Positions 1 through 6,226 are shown, counted from the first letter of the stretch. The stretch: 7,644 nucleotides of DNA from Helicobacter sp. (GCA_029264655.1 JARHZY010000101.1:1-7644), one strand, 5' to 3'. The notes: generated from the sequence alone by a model not told the origin. Made by a program: numbers and translations.

Positions 1-156
1 CGCCTTATGAATGCGGAGCAAAAAGAAGCTTTATGCCAAAATATAAAAGAAGCTATGGATGGTGTGCCAGTTGAAATTCAAAAAAGACAGGTAGAACACT
101 TTGCAAAAGCTGATGCAAATTATGGCAAGAGAGTAAAAGAGCTTTTAGGACTTTAA
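1..156 (+). CDS. katA: Catalase, C-terminal end (5'-truncated by the window)
   Basis: The window opens inside a reading frame (frame 1) that runs 51 codons to a TAA at 154-156. The tail contains IQKRQVEHFAKADANYGKR and ends in VKELLGL. This matches the end of monofunctional haem catalases, where a helix of the type 'IQKRQ..HF.KAD..YG.RV...LGL' closes the protein. Catalase converts hydrogen peroxide to water and oxygen and protects microaerophiles from oxidative stress. The haem-binding and active-site residues lie upstream, outside the window, so activity cannot be judged. A stem-loop follows the stop by about 30 nt. No downstream gene lies on the same strand, so this is the end of its transcript. 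The family call is an inference from about 50 residues, but the motif is distinctive. Confidence 0.85.
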   Translation, partial: RLMNAEQKEALCQNIKEAMDGVPVEIQKRQVEHFAKADANYGKRVKELLGL

Positions 157-185
157 TTACTGCTTTGTAATTAATTATTAATTAA

Positions 186-220
186 AAAGGGATTCTAAGA
201 TAATATTCTAGAATCCCTTT
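186..220 (+). terminator. Stem-loop terminator after the catalase gene
   Basis: A perfect 12-bp inverted repeat, AAAGGGATTCTA (186-197) and TAGAATCCCTTT (209-220), encloses an 11-nt loop. It lies 30 nt after the catalase stop codon. The A run on the left and the T run on the right would help termination in either direction, although no long T tract follows the stem on the plus strand. It is the strongest hairpin I see in the window. Confidence 0.7.
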
Positions 221-634
221 GCAATATTTATATCAAGCTCCTATAAAAACTATTTTTGCAAATTTTTACTTAAGTTATTTATGCATACTTTTATTTTATG
301 GCTAAACATAATATTATAATGTTGTTTAAAAAATATATCTTAAAAGCAATAAGTTGCTATGCAGTATATTATGTTGAACAATAATAAAAGATTCTAAAAA
401 TTGGCTTTAAAAGCATATTATACATTTTTTAGGAAATGAAACAGATTAAAATACATCCATAGAAGAATAGAAAATTCTAACAAATATGAGATTAAAGTTA
501 TATTAACAAGAGAGCTTTTTTTAACCAGTAAGCAACAATATCTCCATAATTGCATACTCTAGTTTATGAAACTATATGGTTTATTGGCATAGATAGCATG
601 GTGTCATAGAGTAAAATATATATGTTGTGTGGAT

Positions 635-659
635 TTACAATAAATCTATATTATTGTAA
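635..659. repeat. 9-bp inverted repeat in the katA-metI gap
   Basis: TTACAATAA (635-643) and TTATTGTAA (651-659) form a perfect 9-bp dyad around a 7-nt centre. The AT-rich symmetry resembles operators of Fur/PerR-type regulators only in general form. It is not next to a gene start, so a regulatory role is doubtful. Confidence 0.35.
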
Positions 660-800
660 TAAGTGAAATTAAAGAGTAAATGATTGCGATAGATTGCCTT
701 TCTTGTTATATAGTAATTATCAAAAATGAGTATTTATATTTATACTTATATGTGTTTTATATTGATATGGTATATAATGGGATATGGAGTTTTATAGATT

Positions 801-820
801 ATGGGTATAATATTACCCAT
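801..820. repeat. Small hairpin ATGGGTA/TACCCAT downstream of metI
   Basis: ATGGGTA (801-807) and TACCCAT (814-820) pair over a 6-nt loop. On the minus strand this is about 140 nt beyond the metI stop. It could stabilise or help end the metNI transcript, but it lacks a following T tract. Confidence 0.3.
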
Positions 821-961
821 TTACTTCTATGCTTAACTTGATAAAGTATTGTTATATATGTTATGTTTATTGCTAATCCATCAAAGAGTTTATGTAATAT
901 ATACTGATAAATATAGGGTAATACTCTTAAAATGTGATAAATAATTAGAATCTATAAAAAT

Positions 962-1801
962 TTATTGTTGCGTTCGCCCACATATTTTATACATAAAATG
1001 CACGATAGGCGTTAAGATTCCATATTGATGTGTGCGTAAAATACGCGATAGATAATCACCTGCACTTTGCACAATTTGCACCATAACAATAAGTGCCACA
1101 ACACAAGCATATAATACATCAAGCCTTGAATCATAAAAACCATATTTAATGGCTAAATCACCTAAACCACCACCACCAACACATCCAGCCATAGCTGAAA
1201 AGCCAATAATAGCGATAATGGCGATAGTAGCTGCATTGATTAATGATGGCAAAGATTCCGCAATCATCATAAAAATAACTTCGAGTTTGCTTGCACCCAT
1301 GCTTAAGGTAGCTTCAATAATGCCATAATGCACTTCTTCTAAAGCCCCTTCAAATAAACGTGCCACAAAGGGTATAGCTGCGATTGAGAGTGTAAAAGAG
1401 GCTGCTTCAGGACCAATACTTGTCCCAATAAGCAGTTTTGATAATGGCAAAAGCACAACAATAAGCACAATAAAAGGAAAAGAACGTATTGTATTAACAA
1501 TAATGCCTAAGATTTTATTAAAAAGTGGTGCATTTATGAGAGAATCTTTTTTTGTAATTGTTAAAATAACACCCAAAGGTAATCCAAATAAAATAGCAAA
1601 AAAGCTTGATAAGCCGACCATATATAATGTTTCAAGTGTGCCATCTATTAATAAATCAAGCATATCAAATATCCGTGAGGCGGTATCTTCATCGTGAAAA
1701 AGCAGGTAGCAAAGCACTTGGAGCGATGAAACAACTTCATCGCTAGCCAATGTTGGCGGTAAGTCAAAAAAATGAAGAATCCATGGTTGCGTTTCTAGCA
1801 T
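962..1801 (-). CDS. metI: Methionine ABC transporter permease MetI (N-terminally extended)
   Basis: This is the membrane subunit of the MetNI(Q) importer, which moves methionine across the inner membrane using ATP hydrolysed by MetN. The protein has 279 residues. From about residue 50 it follows the MetI pattern: hydrophobic segments at about 60-82, 98-120, 135-150, 185-208 and 225-248; the family stretch VNTIRSFPFIVLIV (102-115); and the EAA coupling loop EATLSMGAS (163-171), which contacts the ATPase. The glycine-rich FSAMAGCVGGGGLGDLAIKYG block (201-221) is typical. Family members usually have about 215-220 residues. The extra length is a 46-residue N-terminal leader plus a short C-terminal tail. 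The ATG at 1801 is supported by AAGGA 7 nt upstream and lies 1 nt after the metN stop, so translational coupling is likely. An internal ATG (codon 47) matches the usual family start but has no clear ribosome site. No metQ follows. Confidence 0.93.
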   Translation of the reverse strand: MLETQPWILHFFDLPPTLASDEVVSSLQVLCYLLFHDEDTASRIFDMLDLLIDGTLETLYMVGLSSFFAILFGLPLGVILTITKKDSLINAPLFNKILGIIVNTIRSFPFIVLIVVLLPLSKLLIGTSIGPEAASFTLSIAAIPFVARLFEGALEEVHYGIIEATLSMGASKLEVIFMMIAESLPSLINAATIAIIAIIGFSAMAGCVGGGGLGDLAIKYGFYDSRLDVLYACVVALIVMVQIVQSAGDYLSRILRTHQYGILTPIVHFMYKICGRTQQ

Positions 1802-1802
1802 A

Positions 1803-2849
1803 TTATTTCCTTATATCTGTAGTTTTTTGAGATTGTAATGTTTTTTGTGTGGTTAAATCATGTAATGATTCTACAATTAAACCTTTTGTGCGTAAATAGG
1901 CTATTGCCTTTTCTCTTGCATGTATATCATCGCCAAATGCGACGATTAGGTGTCCAACTTCAGTTGTAGTAAGTGCTTCTATATTGCCTGCTAAAATATT
2001 TACATCAACATCAAATTTTTTAATTATTTCGGCAATAAGAGGTTCATGGATATAAGATCCTACAAATGAGATTTTATAGGCATCTTTATGTGATTTTTGT
2101 AATATTTCCTCTGATGAGAGTGCAGGTAAATAAGAAATAAGCTCTTTTGTTACTTCGTGTTTTGGACTTGCAAACACTTGCTCTACATGCCCTTGTTCTA
2201 CAATTTCACCACCACTCATTACACACATTGTATTGCAAATAGCGCGTACAACTTCTATTTGATGTGTAATAAGCACAATAGTTAAATTGAGTTTTTTCTG
2301 AATATCTTGCAAAAGACTTAAGATAGATTGTGTTGTTTTTGTATCAAGTGCACTTGTGGCTTCATCGCATAAAAGAATTTTTGGGTGGTTTGCTAATGCT
2401 CTTGCAATAGCAATGCGTTGTTTTTGTCCTCCACTTAATTGATTGGGATAAAAATCTGCTTTATCTTGCAAGCCCACAAGTTCTAAAAGCTCCATAACAC
2501 GCATACGAATAGCAGTTTTTTTCCATTTAGCTATTTCAAGTGCAAAGGCAACATTCCCAAACACATTTCTAGAATCTAAGAGATTAAAATGCTGAAAAAT
2601 CATACCTATTTTTTGTCTTACATGTTGCAATGCAGATTCCGAAAGCGTTAAGATATTTGTGCCATCAATAATAACTTCCCCTGTAGTAGGACATTCTAGC
2701 TTATTGATAAGCCGCACAAGTGTTGATTTACCAGCACCAGAATATCCTATAATACCCATAATATCTCCCTTTGCTATTTGAAGATTTAAGGGCTTAATAG
2801 CTTGGAATCCATTTGCATAAGTTTTTGTAATATTTTTTAGTGTAATCAT
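1803..2849 (-). CDS. metN: Methionine ABC transporter ATP-binding protein MetN
   Basis: This is the cytoplasmic ATPase that powers methionine import through MetI. In its 348 residues all nucleotide-binding motifs are intact: Walker A GYSGAGKST (35-43), Q-loop Gln86 (MIFQHFNLL), signature LSGGQKQR (138-145), Walker B ILLCDE (158-163) with the catalytic Glu, and the switch His196 (LITHQ). After the ATPase domain, about residues 255-335 form the C-terminal ligand-binding (NIL/ACT-like) domain. That domain is diagnostic for MetN and in characterised homologues mediates inhibition by internal methionine. Length agrees with the family. The ATG at 2849 follows AAAGG at suitable spacing. The gene is first in a two-gene operon with metI, separated by 1 nt. 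I see no riboswitch-like structure in the short leader. Confidence 0.95.
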   Translation of the reverse strand: MITLKNITKTYANGFQAIKPLNLQIAKGDIMGIIGYSGAGKSTLVRLINKLECPTTGEVIIDGTNILTLSESALQHVRQKIGMIFQHFNLLDSRNVFGNVAFALEIAKWKKTAIRMRVMELLELVGLQDKADFYPNQLSGGQKQRIAIARALANHPKILLCDEATSALDTKTTQSILSLLQDIQKKLNLTIVLITHQIEVVRAICNTMCVMSGGEIVEQGHVEQVFASPKHEVTKELISYLPALSSEEILQKSHKDAYKISFVGSYIHEPLIAEIIKKFDVDVNILAGNIEALTTTEVGHLIVAFGDDIHAREKAIAYLRTKGLIVESLHDLTTQKTLQSQKTTDIRK

Positions 2850-2882
2850 TATATGCCTTTTATATTGTTTTAGTGTTGCTAT

Positions 2883-2890
2883 ATTTTATA
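2883..2890 (-). promoter_or_regulatory. Candidate -10 box for metN-metI
   Basis: Read on the minus strand, TATAAAAT occurs 34-41 nt before the metN ATG, within a T/A-rich stretch of the kind found upstream of epsilonproteobacterial vegetative promoters, which often lack a clear -35 box. The position fits a short leader. AT richness makes chance matches easy. Confidence 0.35.
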
Positions 2891-2972
2891 TAAATAAAAA
2901 CTTTATATAAGCGACACAATAATAACATATTTTTTTAAATACGATATGTAATTAGTTATTTATTGGTGCTGA

Positions 2973-2986
2973 TATAATTGTATAAT
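2973..2986 (+). promoter_or_regulatory. Double TATAAT box, plus strand
   Basis: Two exact TATAAT hexamers (2973-2978 and 2981-2986) lie in tandem. Transcription from them would start around 2990 and run away from metN. The only frame they could serve is the 26-codon one starting at 3013. In sequence this rich in A+T the match may be accidental. Confidence 0.25.
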
Positions 2987-3012
2987 ATACATAAAGAATA
3001 ACTATGTAATAC

Positions 3013-3093
3013 ATGCTATTAGTGTTTTTGGAGTGGCTAAAAGCTAATGGAGCAATTTGCAATATGATGAAAATTACCATAACTATGTTATAA
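3013..3093 (+). CDS. Possible 26-residue peptide (very weak)
   Basis: An ATG at 3013 opens 26 codons to a TAA at 3091-3093. The peptide starts MLLVFLEWLKANGAICNMMK, a hydrophobic segment with a charged centre, and ends ITITML. Two TATAAT boxes lie about 27-40 nt upstream. There is no Shine-Dalgarno sequence before the ATG, unlike nearly all confident genes here, and I recognise no family. Small hydrophobic peptides exist in Helicobacter type I toxin-antitoxin loci, but no similarity to them is visible. It is probably a chance frame and is listed only because the gap is otherwise empty. Confidence 0.12.
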   Translation: MLLVFLEWLKANGAICNMMKITITML

Positions 3094-3338
3094 AACCTTT
3101 AATTTTTACGAAAAAATAATGGACTTATTGGTATTTTTGTCTATATAATAATGTATTTATGCCTCAAAATAAGTTGAAGTTATTTTATTTATGAATCTTG
3201 TAGTATTGAGTTATAATGCTTTTTATTTGCAAGTGAGTTAAAATGTTTAAATGGAAATAAGCATGGGTATTGTAGCTTAAGGCTCTTTGCAGAGTTAATA
3301 TTAATAGTTTTATATAGGAATAAAAGAAGAAGTAATTA

Positions 3339-4058
3339 CTATATATCTTGTGTTGAAAGTTGTCTTAGATATGCTACATAAATTACTGCAGGTATAGTAA
3401 CTCTATATGCGGGACCAGCTATATCAATAGCCGTCCATATCCCTGTAATAGCAAGACCAATTGGTCCCAAAAATATCCCAACATATCGCGTTATAGCAGC
3501 ATTTGTTGCAAGTGCTAGTCCGCGTCCAAATATTACTTTCCAAACCACATTTGTAATCATTAGAATAATTTGATAGGTTTTAAATCCTCCCATTTTCATA
3601 ATAGCCCTAAGTGCCATCATAACACTACTATAATCAACATGAGTAATATTAAGATCTTTAGCAATTTCTGCGAGTTCTTCTTGCGACATCTTTGCAATAG
3701 AATCTTCTAAAAGTTTCATAAACATATTTATTTCGATTGTTTCGGTTGTAGCATTTTTATTATAATTAACCTTAAGTTTATCGCATACATCACAAAGTAT
3801 TTCTTTATATTGCACCCCACCTCCTCTGAAAATATTAACAAATGAGTTGCCACCAAAATGTTGCAATTCTGCCATTATGAGTTCTATATATTGTTGGTGG
3901 TCTGGGTAAAATCTTTTTACTAAATCATTGTTTGTTAATTCTTCTGTCATTCTTACATCCCCATCTTTATCTTTTGTGAGCACATTAAAGAGTTCATCTA
4001 AGTCTTTGCTTTTTATTGTTTTAAGAAATTCTAAATCTTTATCATACTTATAAGCCAT
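3339..4058 (-). CDS. YaaW/UPF0174 family protein (DUF3944 N-terminus)
   Basis: A 239-residue protein resembling E. coli YaaW and the UPF0174 proteins of Helicobacter. Residues 3-28 (YKYDKDLEFLKTIKSKDLDELFNVLT, shown here only as the block around DKDLEFL) match the short DUF3944 module. The hallmark ELQHFGGNS is at 64-72, and AYRVTIPAV at 217-225 is the second conserved block near the C-terminus. Between them, residues 161-212 are hydrophobic and glycine-rich and may associate with membrane. Length matches the family (about 235-240). The biochemical function is unknown, and I do not propose one. The ATG at 4058 has AAGGA 7 nt upstream. The gene appears monocistronic. Its upstream region has a run of about 15 A (T on the coding strand) between -35-like and -10-like boxes, so expression may be phase variable. 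Confidence 0.85.
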   Translation of the reverse strand: MAYKYDKDLEFLKTIKSKDLDELFNVLTKDKDGDVRMTEELTNNDLVKRFYPDHQQYIELIMAELQHFGGNSFVNIFRGGGVQYKEILCDVCDKLKVNYNKNATTETIEINMFMKLLEDSIAKMSQEELAEIAKDLNITHVDYSSVMMALRAIMKMGGFKTYQIILMITNVVWKVIFGRGLALATNAAITRYVGIFLGPIGLAITGIWTAIDIAGPAYRVTIPAVIYVAYLRQLSTQDI

Positions 4059-4105
4059 TACATTTTCCTTTCATTATCTATACTGAAGCTATTAAGATAG
4101 ATGGG

Positions 4106-4135
4106 ATTTTACAAAAAAAAAAAAAAACAAATCAA
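4106..4135 (-). promoter_or_regulatory. Promoter with poly-T spacer, yaaW-like gene
   Basis: On the minus strand, TTGATT (4135-4130) is followed by TG, a run of about 15 T (4127-4113), G, and TAAAAT (4111-4106). This gives a -35/-10 spacer of 18 by my count. The -10-like box is 48 nt before the start codon. The homopolymer makes up almost the whole spacer, so slippage during replication would change promoter geometry directly. The same arrangement precedes the terB-like gene at 7326-7353. The exact run length should be verified because homopolymers are error-prone. Confidence 0.55.
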
Positions 4136-4574
4136 GCATAAATATAAAATTATTTATGTATCACTTAAAATTATATATTTTTGCAATAATCTTTACATAT
4201 TCTTAATGCTAAAGGTTTGTTGCATGCAATAAATAAAAATAAAATTTTTAAACCATATAGATTTAAAAATTCGCTACTAGTAGAGAGAACTTTAATGTAT
4301 CAAAGTAATTAAACCACAAGCAATTATAAATGCAAAATTACTTAGCAAAACATACTTTTACGATAAGTATAAATCTTCTCCTTAGGCTTAAAGTTGCTAG
4401 TTTTTTATAGCTTGTATATATGAAAGATTCTAAATAATATATATTTATAGAAATTTTTTAAAATTAGAGATATGTTTATTTGCTGCAATACCACATATTT
4501 TATGGTGAAAATATGAAATATTTTGTTCTTTGTTATTGTTGAATTAGCATCAATACCACAACTACTATTTGCTA

Positions 4575-4734
4575 TCACTCTTTTTTATATGTTGTTGTCT
4601 TTATAGGATTATATTTTGCCCTAACTTTTTCATTGCTATTAGCTAAGTATTTCTCTTTATCTATTTGGTGTTGTTTTTTATATTTTTTAATGTTTGTGTA
4701 AGATTGCTATTTGCACCCAAAATAAGTTTGTCAT
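4575..4734 (-). pseudogene. Possible frameshifted small ORF downstream of rimM
   Basis: On the minus strand an ATG (4734-4732) preceded by AAGG begins MTNLFWVQIAILHKH and stops at 4687. A second, overlapping frame runs from about 4706 to a TGA at 4575 and reads like a charged protein tail (IKKYKKQHQIDKEKYLANSN, then VRAKYNPIKTTTYKKE). Removing one base near the AAA at about 4691-4694 would join them into a frame of about 50 codons with a hydrophobic start and a lysine-rich end. No family is recognised. It may be a decayed gene end, a small protein with a shift, or chance in A-rich sequence. Confidence 0.2.
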
Positions 4735-4832
4735 TACCTTATTAAAATTCCTTTGAATCTTAAGGTATTGTATTTTGGTTGTTTATTTATATCTGCATAA
4801 ATCATACATAGATATCCAACGCTATATTTTGC

Positions 4833-5561
4833 TTATTTTGGTGTAGATTCTATACGCAAAAAACGTGCATCTTGTGTAATTATTTGTCTATCTTGTAAAT
4901 GTATGGCATGCACATATCTATCAATATAAGGAATAAGAAAGTTTTTATCTAGCACAAGATAATGCGTATTTGCTATTTCTTGAATATCTTGCACAATACC
5001 AATTTCCAATCCCTCTTCCATAACACGCATACCAATAATATCAAAATAAAAAAACTCATCTTTTTTTAGATGGCATAACTTGCGTGTATCATCTATTGTG
5101 CTATAAAAAAGCATATTACGCAATATATCTGCTTCTTCTCGTTTTGTAATTTCTTGAAGTTGTATAGCATTATTGGCGGGGTTAAAATGCTTCAATGTGA
5201 GTGGTAAATAATATATTTGCTTGGTTTCTTCGCTATTATTGTTTGCATGTAATGATAGACAATGTTTATGCATTCCTATATTGGGTAGGTTTGTAGGCAT
5301 TTCGCATAGTAGACTTGGTGTTATATTAAAAATATGAGTAAGTGCCAAAAGGCTATGTTGGCATGCAACATAAAAGCAAGCATTTTCACATAGAATCTCG
5401 GGGAAATCTGTAAGTATTGTTATACGAATACCACCTTTTAAACCAACACTTTTGCCAAATTTGCCAACACTTACCATTTGTGTTGGTATGTATTTTAAGG
5501 GTGCAATTTTACGTTCTTTGGTAATATTTGTATCTATGTTATAGGTATCATTGATTTGCAT
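4833..5561 (-). CDS. rimM: Ribosome maturation factor RimM
   Basis: RimM binds protein S19 in the 30S head and assists late 30S assembly and 16S rRNA processing in the cytoplasm. With the ATG at 5561 the protein has 242 residues. The N-terminal RimM barrel starts at about residue 30 with VGKFGKSVGLKGG (32-44), the characteristic 'vGk..k.hGlkGe' block. The C-terminal PRC-barrel begins near EFFYFDIIGMRV (169-180) and includes the LIPYIDRYV segment (about 209-217). Homologues are usually 165-190 residues. The extra length is about 30 residues at the N-terminus and a loosely conserved insert around residues 80-125. An in-frame TTG at 5576 would add 5 residues but has no ribosome site. An ATG at 5477 would give a more standard start. 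The ATG at 5561 overlaps khpA by 14 nt, which suits translational coupling. trmD does not follow. Confidence 0.88.
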   Translation of the reverse strand: MQINDTYNIDTNITKERKIAPLKYIPTQMVSVGKFGKSVGLKGGIRITILTDFPEILCENACFYVACQHSLLALTHIFNITPSLLCEMPTNLPNIGMHKHCLSLHANNNSEETKQIYYLPLTLKHFNPANNAIQLQEITKREEADILRNMLFYSTIDDTRKLCHLKKDEFFYFDIIGMRVMEEGLEIGIVQDIQEIANTHYLVLDKNFLIPYIDRYVHAIHLQDRQIITQDARFLRIESTPK

Positions 5562-5814
5562 TATTTTTAGGCACAACTACAAGTTCATAAGAAACATTAT
5601 CTTTTGCTTTGCAAGCAGAAACGACATTTTTTAAAGCACTTACCATTTTGCCATCTTTACCGATAATTTTTCCCACATCTTCGTTAGCAACTTCAATGCA
5701 AAGCATATAGTCTGAACGCTTACCTGCCTCCGCAGTAACTACCACATCATCTGGATATTTTACAATTTTTTTAATATATACTTCAAGGAAGTTTTGAACA
5801 GGAAGTTTTTGCAT
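5548..5814 (-). CDS. khpA: KH-domain RNA-binding protein KhpA
   Basis: An 88-residue single KH-domain protein (formerly YlqC/UPF0109) between rpsP and rimM, its standard place in many bacteria. The RNA-binding loop is intact: VGKIIGKDGKMVSAL (47-61) carries the GxxG motif GKDG at 52-55. The N-terminal helix region FLEVYIKKIVKYPDDV (9-24) is typical of the family. KhpA proteins bind RNA, often together with KhpB, and affect cell division and RNA stability in some bacteria. Its exact role here is unknown. The ATG at 5814 lies 1 nt after the rpsP stop with no good Shine-Dalgarno sequence, so it probably depends on ribosomes finishing rpsP. Its end overlaps rimM by 14 nt. Confidence 0.93.
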   Translation of the reverse strand: MQKLPVQNFLEVYIKKIVKYPDDVVVTAEAGKRSDYMLCIEVANEDVGKIIGKDGKMVSALKNVVSACKAKDNVSYELVVVPKNNANQ

Positions 5815-5815
5815 G

Positions 5816-6043
5816 TTATTTGCTCAAAATTGCGACTCGCTCGCTCATTTTTGCCCCAACACTTTTCCAATATGCCAATCGCTCTTTATCTAGTTGCACA
5901 ACCGCTGGGTTTGCCACAGGATTATAAAAGCCAATCGATTCAATCCAGCCACCATCTCTTCTTTTTCTTGAATCTGTTACTACGATTCTATAAAAAGGCT
6001 TTTTTTTGCGTCCCATTCGCGTTAATCTAATTACTGTTGCCAT
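5816..6043 (-). CDS. rpsP: 30S ribosomal protein bS16
   Basis: A 75-residue small-subunit protein that binds 16S rRNA early in 30S assembly. The sequence starts MATVIRLTRMGRKKKPFYRI, the unmistakable bS16 N-terminus, followed by VVTDSRKRRDGGWIESIGFYNP (21-42), the most conserved part of the family. Length is normal. The ATG at 6043 is preceded by AAGGA at good spacing. An A8 run codes for the Lys-Lys-Lys near residue 13. It is the first gene of the block rpsP-khpA-rimM. A possible promoter within a 9-bp palindrome lies 24-44 nt upstream. Confidence 0.97.
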   Translation of the reverse strand: MATVIRLTRMGRKKKPFYRIVVTDSRKRRDGGWIESIGFYNPVANPAVVQLDKERLAYWKSVGAKMSERVAILSK

Positions 6044-6066
6044 TGTATTCCTTAAGAAAATAAAAA

Positions 6067-6087
6067 TTTATGCTATTTTAGCATAAA
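6067..6087 (-). promoter_or_regulatory. Palindrome with -10-like box before rpsP (or nitrilase terminator)
   Basis: TTTATGCTA (6067-6075) and TAGCATAAA (6079-6087) form a perfect 9-bp inverted repeat with a 3-nt loop. On the minus strand the centre reads TATGCTAAAATAGC, which contains a TAAAAT -10-like box (6080-6075) 32-37 nt before the rpsP start. The same strand continues TTTTTATTTT right after the stem, as in a weak intrinsic terminator for the upstream nitrilase-like gene. The sequence cannot tell the two roles apart, and both could apply. Confidence 0.45.
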
Positions 6088-6226
6088 ATTATGAATTTTT
6101 ATCTATTTTCTATAAAGTTTTTATGCAGTGTTATGGTTATCTTAAAGTATTTTATGTTTGCATAAATTTTAGTATGCGAATAAATTGTTTTAAGTCTCAT
6201 GTTTAATATTGTTTTCCAAATAAACA

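Larger units (their letters stand above)
157..961. other. Long AT-rich intergenic region between convergent katA and metI
   Basis: These 805 bases separate the 3' ends of two convergent genes. Apart from the terminator hairpin at 186-220 and two smaller dyads (635-659 and 801-820), I see nothing recognisable. There is no ORF of useful size on either strand, no tRNA-like sequence, and no readable remnant of a metQ gene, which might be expected after metI. The base composition is strongly A+T. It could be decayed coding sequence or carry an unrecognised small RNA, but nothing in the sequence decides this. Confidence 0.6.
2850..3338. other. AT-rich intergenic region between yaaW-like gene and metN
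   Basis: These 489 bases lie between the 3' end of the yaaW-like gene and the start of metN. The metN-proximal part carries the presumed metNI promoter and ribosome site. The rest has no ORF above about 26 codons. The only extra signal is a plus-strand TATAAT pair followed by a 26-codon frame (see 3013-3093). I see no clear terminator hairpin after the yaaW-like gene. Confidence 0.55.
4059..4832. other. Long AT-rich region between rimM and the yaaW-like gene
   Basis: This 774-bp gap holds the poly-T promoter of the yaaW-like gene at its left end and a possible broken small ORF at 4575-4734. Two 10-bp perfect palindromes occur, TTGCATGCAA (4220-4229) and CTACTAGTAG (4274-4283), and the word CAATACCACA repeats directly at 4486-4495 and 4551-4560. 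I see no remnant of trmD, which often follows rimM, and no terminator-like hairpin after rimM. Confidence 0.55.

Noticed and set aside
620..640. TGTGGATT resembling a DnaA box
   Set aside because: A single imperfect match with no cluster, no AT-rich unwinding element pattern and no dnaA or dnaN nearby; not an origin.
801..836. 11-codon frame MGIILPIYFYA with GGAG upstream
   Set aside because: It is too short to support, and its first codons are the arms of the hairpin at 801-820.
1503..1697. 64-codon plus-strand frame inside metI
   Set aside because: It is antisense to a strongly supported MetI frame and has no recognisable features.
4220..4283. Two 10-bp palindromes and a repeated CAATACCACA word in the rimM-yaaW gap
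   Set aside because: They are short and not placed at a gene start; expected to occur by chance at this length and composition. No CRISPR or IS-like structure is seen.
5794..6030. 78-codon plus-strand frame opposite rpsP
   Set aside because: It lies antisense to bS16, whose identity is certain; its hydrophobic tail is a by-product of the Lys codons on the other strand.
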